8,435 bases of DNA from Actinomycetota bacterium (GTDB lineage: Bacteria; Actinomycetota; Actinomycetes; S36-B12; UBA10799). The position numbers were made by a program, and so were the translations under genes. The notes beneath the pieces were generated by a model. The model was given only the letters and a program-made list of their open reading frames with translations. It ran no database searches and was not told the origin of the DNA. The stretch is from NCBI GenBank assembly GCA_030837395.1, contig JAUPKO010000807.1:1-8435 (forward strand), read 5' to 3'. Every line of letters starts with the position of its first letter. Positions within the stretch are counted from its first letter, which is position 1. Positions 1 to 4,174 of the stretch are shown here, piece by piece.

Positions 1-15
1 CCGCTCTGGTGGCGG

Positions 16-29
16 GCCGGTCGACCGGC
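16..29. repeat. 14-bp perfect palindrome downstream of the Cys-rich gene
   Basis: GCCGGTCGACCGGC is a perfect palindrome 24 bases beyond the stop of the Cys-rich gene (53-55). With no loop it is a poor terminator stem; it could be a protein-binding site or chance in G+C-rich DNA. The rest of positions 1-52 shows no gene or start codon on the minus strand. Confidence 0.4.
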
Positions 30-52
30 AGCGGGGGGTGGTTGTTGGCGAC

Positions 53-718
53 TCAGTAGCTGGGCAGCTCGACGTCGCACGGTTGCCCGCACAGCGGGCA
101 GATGATCTGGCAGGGCTGGGTGCAGTCACACGGTTCGGCGCGCGTTCCTTCCCTGTGGGCCAGGCAGTCCTTGCACCAGGTGAACGGCATGTCGAGATCG
201 GGTCCGAACACGACGCTGATGGTGGTGAAGTCCCCGTCGGCGTTGATGAGTTCTCGACCGGTGCGCCAGGTCCAGCCGTGCCGGTTGGGGCAGAACAATT
301 CGACGGTGTCGGCGTCGAACCACTCGGCGATGTCCCGGGCGTAGTCGGTGTGGACGATCGGCAGAGTGCGCCCGAGTTGGACCACGGCAATGGGGCCGTG
401 GTCCACGGTGCGGGCGCGTGCGATCCACAGATCGGTGTCCAGGCGCGTGCCGGAGTGGACGATCACGTCAGGTCCGGCGTCCGGGTCGGTCGGATCCGGA
501 CTGGCGTATCCGTGGGCAACGCACCAGGACAGCACGATCTCCGACCAGGTCGACTGCCGGTTCCCCTGCGGGGCGACGGGAGATGGGACGTCGGGATGCT
601 CTGCCCAGTCCCACAGATCGCGGGTGAGGTTGTCGATCTCCCCGGCGGTGCGGTGTTCCAGCCACGCGAGGGTGTCGATCGTGATCCGGCCGTCCCGGAT
701 CTGTGCGTGGATGCCCAT
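53..718 (-). CDS. Hypothetical protein, 221 aa, with cysteine-rich C terminus (probable zinc-binding)
   Basis: I do not recognise a named family. The N-terminal two thirds looks like a soluble mixed alpha/beta domain, with no signal peptide or membrane segment. The C terminus carries nine cysteines in 72 residues: C143 in a CPNRH motif, C182-x-x-C185, C197-x-C199, C203, C207-x-x-C210 and C214. The paired CxxC spacing suggests one or two structural zinc sites, which is inference. The frame stays open to 985. I chose the ATG at 718 because AGGAGG lies six bases upstream and because the upstream extension is an arginine/proline-rich shadow of the next gene. The start lies 41 bp after the DUF4192 gene stop, so the two are probably cotranscribed. 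Zinc-ribbon proteins often bind nucleic acid or proteins, but nothing here fixes a function. Confidence 0.8.
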   Translation of the reverse strand: MGIHAQIRDGRITIDTLAWLEHRTAGEIDNLTRDLWDWAEHPDVPSPVAPQGNRQSTWSEIVLSWCVAHGYASPDPTDPDAGPDVIVHSGTRLDTDLWIARARTVDHGPIAVVQLGRTLPIVHTDYARDIAEWFDADTVELFCPNRHGWTWRTGRELINADGDFTTISVVFGPDLDMPFTWCKDCLAHREGTRAEPCDCTQPCQIICPLCGQPCDVELPSY

Positions 719-724
719 CGAAGT

Positions 725-730
725 CCTCCT
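725..730 (-). promoter_or_regulatory. Ribosome binding site AGGAGG that fixes the start of the Cys-rich gene
   Basis: On the minus strand the sequence reads AAGGAGGA with six bases between AGGAGG and the ATG at 718. This near-perfect anti-16S match supports the 221-aa start over the longer open frame that runs back to 985 inside the DUF4192 gene. Confidence 0.75.
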
Positions 731-759
731 TATTGTCGTCGAGATGGGCTGTCCCGGGA

Positions 760-1818
760 TCACTGGTCGGTCGGTGCTGGCGCGGCGTGCAAGTGGTCGG
801 GCACACGGGCAAGACGAGCCGCCAGGCTGGCCTCGACCTGATCCCGGGTGGTGTCGGCGCGAGCGCAGGTCACCAGGTGTTGGGCGAGCGGGTGGTGGGG
901 CTGGTCGGAGATGGCCCGATGGAGGGCGACCCAGAAGGAGGGGAGGTGGCCGTGCCGGTAGGCGGTGGCGGCGATCAGGGCCCATGCCGGTCCGCTCCAG
1001 CGGGGTGGGGCTGCGGTTGCCAGATCGAGGTACATCCGGCGTGCGGATAGGTCGTCCCAGGCCAGGCAGCCCTCAGCGACCTGTGGATCGTTCAGGCCGG
1101 TCAGCAGGGCGGCGGTCATGACCGGCAGCGCTATCCCGGTGGTGCCGTTGGTGTAGGCGGTGTGCTGCATGTCGAGCAGGAGTCGAGCGACCGTCTGGTT
1201 GACAGCGGGATCGTCGGTCGGGATGAACGGCAGCCGTGCGTCGACGGCGTCCATCGACGACGGATGCCCGACCGGTATCTTAAGTACCGAATCATCCACC
1301 CGTGTTACCTCACCGGATTTCGGAAGATCGCTCGGGCCGTCTGCGGACTCGAAGAAGTCGGCCCCGACGTGCAGGGGTGCTCCGGTGAGTCCGCACGACC
1401 GCTGACCGCAGACTCCCGGCGTTCGGCATTCCAGCTGCCACCAGCGTCCGGCCGACGCCACGATGACGTCGGCGACCGGAAGTGGCGCGGTTTCGCGGAA
1501 GCCTTCCAGAACGATGGCGTCGCCGGTGTCGCAGTAAGCGATCAAGCTGACGGCGTCGAACCCGGCCCCGACGCCGGCCAGGAAGAGGTCCCAGTAGTCC
1601 CAGATCGTCTGCAGGTTCTGACCTACCAGACTGGAAACGGGGTGCTGGGCGACGGCCGTGATGTCGCCGTTCCTGATGCCCAGGATGACCAGGCTGTCGG
1701 TGGTCGAGAAGCCGAACCGGCGGGGCAGGTCGACCAGCAACGGAGCCCACCGTGCGTCGTCAGTGCCGTCGGGGCGGCGGTCGTGGGAGTTGCCGCTGGT
1801 GTTGGGGTCGTTCGTCAT
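760..1818 (-). CDS. DUF4192 family protein, 352 aa
   Basis: The protein fits the actinobacterial DUF4192 family, whose biochemical role I do not know to be established. Family-like features are the N-terminal block with LPRRFGF followed by TTDSLVILGI (about residues 31-48), a central WWQLEC motif (126-131) with further cysteines at 137 and 142 and then GAPL, and a C-terminal helical block beginning WSGPAWALIAATAYRHG (about 274-290). The length is close to what I expect for this family. There is no signal peptide or membrane segment, so it is probably cytosolic. The start has AGGAG nine bases upstream, but that site can pair with CTCCT just before the ATG (see the hairpin entry). A strong hairpin lies between this gene and the 261-aa gene upstream, while the Cys-rich gene follows after 41 bp. 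DUF4192 genes occur in chromosomes as well as mobile elements, so the family does not fix its job here. Confidence 0.85.
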   Translation of the reverse strand: MTNDPNTSGNSHDRRPDGTDDARWAPLLVDLPRRFGFSTTDSLVILGIRNGDITAVAQHPVSSLVGQNLQTIWDYWDLFLAGVGAGFDAVSLIAYCDTGDAIVLEGFRETAPLPVADVIVASAGRWWQLECRTPGVCGQRSCGLTGAPLHVGADFFESADGPSDLPKSGEVTRVDDSVLKIPVGHPSSMDAVDARLPFIPTDDPAVNQTVARLLLDMQHTAYTNGTTGIALPVMTAALLTGLNDPQVAEGCLAWDDLSARRMYLDLATAAPPRWSGPAWALIAATAYRHGHLPSFWVALHRAISDQPHHPLAQHLVTCARADTTRDQVEASLAARLARVPDHLHAAPAPTDQ

Positions 1819-1819
1819 G

Positions 1820-1832
1820 AGGAGGTGCTCCT
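1820..1832 (-). promoter_or_regulatory. Shine-Dalgarno site inside a short inverted repeat before the DUF4192 gene
   Basis: On the minus strand the sequence is AGGAG-CAC-CTCCT, a perfect five-base inverted repeat with a three-base loop ending one base before the ATG at 1818. The left arm is the only good Shine-Dalgarno candidate for this gene. If the hairpin forms in the mRNA it would mask the ribosome binding site and could lower or regulate translation. The stem is short and could be chance. Confidence 0.4.
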
Positions 1833-1866
1833 GTTCTTCGGAGGGCTGGGTGTTTCGGGCATGGGT

Positions 1867-1899
1867 GCGGCCGGACCCCGGGTGATGGGGTCCGGTCGC
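1867..1899 (-). terminator. Strong hairpin, probable U-less intrinsic terminator after the 261-aa gene
   Basis: The sequence contains CCGGACCCC (1871-1879), a seven-base loop, and GGGGTCCGG (1887-1895), a perfect nine-base-pair stem. On the minus-strand transcript it extends past one A-C mismatch by three further G-C pairs to 1867/1899. It begins about 27 bases after the stop codon of the 261-aa gene (TAA at 1927-1929). No U-tract follows. Stem-loops without a U-tail are common downstream of actinobacterial genes, so partial or full termination is a reasonable inference. An mRNA-processing or stabilising hairpin is the alternative. Confidence 0.6.
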
Positions 1900-1926
1900 G
1901 TGTAGGAATTCGACGAGCGGATTCGG

Positions 1927-2712
1927 TTACGGAGCTGGAGTGGTGCCCGGAGGTGTCGCGGCCTGGACGATGGCGAGATGGTCGCGGGGGGACAGGGAGT
2001 GCACGATGCGGGTGGCGGTTGCCAGGTAGATCAACCGGTCCGCGATGGAGGTTGAGGCTGGGCGAAGCAGTTGTCCGGCCGGGGCGATCAATACGTCGCC
2101 GACGATGGGATGCTGCCAGTGCAGAGCCACGTACACGGTTGCCCCTGCTTGATAGGCACCGAGTTCCTCCGGTGACAGGTGGAACGGGCTGTAGGGATAC
2201 GAGTTGAAAGCGAGCATGGCCAGGACCCGGGGTTGGGCCTGGAACCGTCGCCTCGCCTCGGGCAGCGGAAGCTTCTCGGGGTTTCGGCGATGCTCAGCGA
2301 GGTAGTCCTGCCAGGGACGGGCCGGCGGGGTCGTCGCGGCGATGTGTTGCGACCACGTCCACCAGCGAGCGGTGGCTGACTGACGTGCGGGAATGGTGAG
2401 CGCGGACAGGTCCAGCCGGTACAGACGGCCTCCGGCTGCGTGGTGGATGCCGCTGCGGTGACGGATCGGTTCCAGCAGATCGCGCTCCGACCAGCGGGTC
2501 ACCAGACCAGGTATGCCGTGATGGCGGACCGGGAACGCGGGGACCGGCAGGTGCGCGGTGAAGTTGTGCCAAGCCAGCAGGCGGCTGACGTTGGCCCACG
2601 TCAGAGACGTGGCGTCGGGGATCACCACGACGACGATTCCGCCCTCGACGCGATCGATCGCGTCAGGAGCATCGACGTCAGGAACGTCGCAAGGCGAACC
2701 GGCAATGGACAT
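1927..2712 (-). CDS. Hypothetical protein, 261 aa
   Basis: I do not recognise this protein. It has a short acidic N terminus, then a hydrophobic strand GGIVVVVIPDA (about 24-34). A tryptophan- and histidine-rich middle follows (for example RWWTWSQH at 116-123), then a block reading FNSYPYSPFHLSPEE (169-183), and a beta-rich stretch with YVALHWQHP (194-202). The C terminus is alanine- and proline-rich. There is no signal peptide, and the hydrophobic stretch is too short and valine-rich to be a clear membrane anchor. No catalytic motif stands out. The ATG at 2712 is supported by AAAGGAG seven bases upstream. The gene follows a 386-bp repeat-rich gap and is followed by a strong hairpin, so it may be transcribed as a single-gene unit. 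Its presence beside transfer genes suggests an accessory or maintenance role, but nothing more can be said. Confidence 0.75.
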   Translation of the reverse strand: MSIAGSPCDVPDVDAPDAIDRVEGGIVVVVIPDATSLTWANVSRLLAWHNFTAHLPVPAFPVRHHGIPGLVTRWSERDLLEPIRHRSGIHHAAGGRLYRLDLSALTIPARQSATARWWTWSQHIAATTPPARPWQDYLAEHRRNPEKLPLPEARRRFQAQPRVLAMLAFNSYPYSPFHLSPEELGAYQAGATVYVALHWQHPIVGDVLIAPAGQLLRPASTSIADRLIYLATATRIVHSLSPRDHLAIVQAATPPGTTPAP

Positions 2713-2719
2713 GGAAGAA

Positions 2720-2726
2720 CTCCTTT
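2720..2726 (-). promoter_or_regulatory. Ribosome binding site AAAGGAG of the 261-aa gene
   Basis: AAAGGAG on the minus strand lies seven bases before the ATG at 2712. It is a good match with normal spacing and supports the chosen start. Confidence 0.65.
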
Positions 2727-2996
2727 CGAGAAACGAGCGGGCGGGCTACTTGGGATGGGACGAGATCGGACGGGGTGAGCCGTCGGTATTCGTGATCGGC
2801 GTTCATGAGTGGTGCGGTGGTGGTGCTGCTCTCCGTGGCCGTGGGTGGCTGTGCCGGGGTGACAGGTTCCGACCGTCAGGTGGGGACCGGTCACCGGTGC
2901 GGGGACAGGCGGATCCGGGCCGGACCCGAGGGGGTGAGGAGAGGTGGTGCGGGAGAGAACGATCTCGACGCTAGGGTGCGTTTCTGACAGACCCTG

Positions 2997-3043
2997 ACTG
3001 TCAGGTTCTTGCGAACCGGCCTGTGACCTGCACTGTCAGGTTC
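2997..3043. repeat. Direct repeat ACTGTCAGGTTC (two copies, 35 bp apart) with nested palindromes
   Basis: Identical 12-mers ACTGTCAGGTTC lie at 2997-3008 and 3032-3043 (GAACCTGACAGT on the minus strand). A related copy, GACAGGTTCC, lies at 2861-2870. The first copy is the right half of the perfect palindrome CCTGACTGTCAGG (2993-3005), which suggests a dimeric DNA-binding protein. The half-site TCTGACAG appears again at 2983-2990. Two iterated sites are fewer than in typical iteron origins, so an operator is at least as likely. Confidence 0.55.
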
Positions 3044-3098
3044 ACTCGCAGAGCCGGGTGGTGTCCTGCCAGGTCTGTCGGAGCGGAGAAAGTAGGAG

Positions 3099-3998
3099 CT
3101 ACCACTGGCCGGTCGTCAGCGGCTGGCTGCGTAGATCCAGGCGACCGGCTCTCCAGTTCGGGTTGTGGGCGGAGTCGGACCCGTGGTGGCTGTCCAGGTC
3201 GGTGAGGCGAACGCGACGCCACGCGTCGGCGGGTAGCCAGACGGCGTCGGCGGGGTCCCTGTCATGGGTCGCGGTGGCCACCGGGACCTCCACGTGGGTG
3301 CTCTCCAGATGACGACGCAGATTGATCTCGCGTTGGCGTCCGGGGAGCCAGAACAAGACGGGGTAACGGGGGCCGCCGCTGCGAGCGAGCCGGGCATAGG
3401 CGGCCAGTTTCGCGGTGACGCGGGGAAGGTCCTCGGTGCCGAGATCGACTTCGAGGAACAGGCCCACGGTGCGGCCGTGTGCCGTCCACAGGGCGTGCCC
3501 GTCGGGCCTGATGCCGAGGAACGCGGCGGTGGCGGCGCGTTCGGACCACCACCGGTCCAGGCTGGCGGTGGGAGTGGCGCGGGCTGTGGTGAGCAGTCGG
3601 ACGAAGAACTCATTGGTCACCAGCAAGTGGCCAAGGGCAGGGTTCGCCATCAGACGGATGACCTTGTCTCGGTGGGCGCGGTCGCTGTCCGGACGGCGTC
3701 CGGCCACAGCGGCCTGGAACCGGGCTCCGGTCGGTCCGAGAGTCCATCTCCACTCCTGGGGTCCGCCGGAGAGGCTGGCCTGCCGGAACCGGTCGAGCAG
3801 CTGCACCCGGTGCAACAGCCGCAGGCGGGCCTGGCAGGTGCGCAGACCCGTGAAGAAGAGCCGGTGGATCTGATCCGTGGTCAGCACCTGATGGTTCTCC
3901 AGCAGACCGAGCAGACGTCGGTCACGATCGGTCAGGTGGGACAGGGCAAGCAGCGGGTCACCTACCCGCGAGGGACGTGCAGTCGAAGTGGAGATCAT
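3099..3998 (-). CDS. Replication-relaxation family protein (Replic_Relax-like), 299 aa
   Basis: The N-terminal part (about 20-100) has the typical family pattern: LTDRDRRLLGLLENHQVLTTDQI, read here in two pieces as LTDRDRRLLGLL (22-33) and QVLTTDQIHRLFF (37-49), then RLLHRVQLLDRF (60-71). This is consistent with a winged helix-turn-helix DNA-binding domain. The C-terminal half has a strand-rich core with RPDG (164-167), FLEVDLGTE (181-189), KLAAY (197-201) and YPVLFWLPG (212-220). Family members are linked to plasmid replication or maintenance and often sit beside VirD4/VirB4-like genes in actinobacterial elements. The length is ordinary for the family. The ATG at 3998 begins the conserved frame but has no strong Shine-Dalgarno; an upstream hairpin lies at 4019-4037. 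No in-frame start seems better. Assignment to the family is confident; the molecular activity is not. Confidence 0.85.
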   Translation of the reverse strand: MISTSTARPSRVGDPLLALSHLTDRDRRLLGLLENHQVLTTDQIHRLFFTGLRTCQARLRLLHRVQLLDRFRQASLSGGPQEWRWTLGPTGARFQAAVAGRRPDSDRAHRDKVIRLMANPALGHLLVTNEFFVRLLTTARATPTASLDRWWSERAATAAFLGIRPDGHALWTAHGRTVGLFLEVDLGTEDLPRVTAKLAAYARLARSGGPRYPVLFWLPGRQREINLRRHLESTHVEVPVATATHDRDPADAVWLPADAWRRVRLTDLDSHHGSDSAHNPNWRAGRLDLRSQPLTTGQW

Positions 3999-4174
3999 GA
4001 GGCGGCCCCAGGGAGAGAACCCCCGTTGGGAGGGGGTGTCTGGTCAGGTGTCGATCGGGTGTCGGCGGCGAACGTGTAGGTCAACGGCCGGTCAGCCGGG
4101 GTGCGGGGGTATCGGTGGACGCTCGTTCACGGATCGGGGCAGCGACCCTGACAGCGAGGACGTCAGCGAGGGAG
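3999..4174. other. 176-bp gap between the coupling ATPase and replication-relaxation genes
   Basis: There is no supported gene here. A hairpin ACCCCC-GTTGGGA-GGGGGT (4019-4037; six base pairs, seven-base loop, no U-tract) lies just upstream of the replication-relaxation start and may be a weak terminator or leader structure. GACCCTGACAG at 4144-4154 matches the motif in the 2713-3098 gap. CAGCGAGG occurs twice in tandem (4153-4160 and 4164-4171), and CTGAC/GTCAG half-sites flank the first copy. A -35-like TTGACC on the minus strand (4079-4084) lacks a clear -10. Confidence 0.45.

Larger units (their letters stand above)
2713..3098. other. 386-bp non-coding gap rich in palindromes and repeats; possible operator, replication or transfer origin
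   Basis: No convincing gene lies here. The gap contains several perfect short palindromes: ACCGGTCACCGGT (2886-2898), TCCGGGCCGGA (2914-2924), CCTGACTGTCAGG (2993-3005) and GGTTC-TTGC-GAACC (3004-3017). It also holds the direct repeats listed separately. It sits between the stop of the replication-relaxation gene and the start of the 261-aa gene, so it must at least hold that gene's leader. I could not identify a convincing -35/-10 pair; a TAGCGT hexamer on the minus strand at 2968-2973 lacks a good partner. The gap could be an operator cluster, a plasmid origin or oriT. No AT-rich unwinding region or nic-like sequence is evident. Confidence 0.45.

Noticed and set aside
38..841. 267-aa plus-strand open frame opposite the Cys-rich gene
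   Set aside because: Antisense shadow spanning two minus-strand genes and the gap between them; no recognisable domain or ribosome binding site.
719..985. N-terminal extension of the Cys-rich gene frame to 985
   Set aside because: The extension overlaps the DUF4192 gene, reads as Arg/Pro-rich shadow sequence, and AGGAGG sits at the right distance before the ATG at 718.
2678..2806. 42-aa minus-strand frame starting MNADHEYRRL
   Set aside because: Its first half looks protein-like, but it lacks a ribosome binding site and its end overlaps the start of the well-supported 261-aa gene. A homologue search of the short peptide could reopen it.
2805..2987. 60-aa plus-strand frame beginning like a lipoprotein signal (VAVGGC)
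   Set aside because: No Shine-Dalgarno, opposite orientation to every other gene, and the part after the cysteine is Arg/Gly-rich with no protein-like pattern. The lipobox resemblance is probably chance.
2713..3098. CRISPR array or iteron-type origin
   Set aside because: Only two exact 12-mer repeats and one partial copy, too short and too few for CRISPR; a true iteron array would need more evenly spaced copies.
3264..4079. 271-aa plus-strand open frame opposite the replication-relaxation gene
   Set aside because: Gly/Ala/Glu-rich antisense shadow of a G+C-rich gene, with no family-like motifs; the minus-strand frame has clear family features.
4079..4084. TTGACC -35-like element upstream of the replication-relaxation gene
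   Set aside because: No acceptable -10 hexamer at 16-18 bases; not enough to call a promoter.
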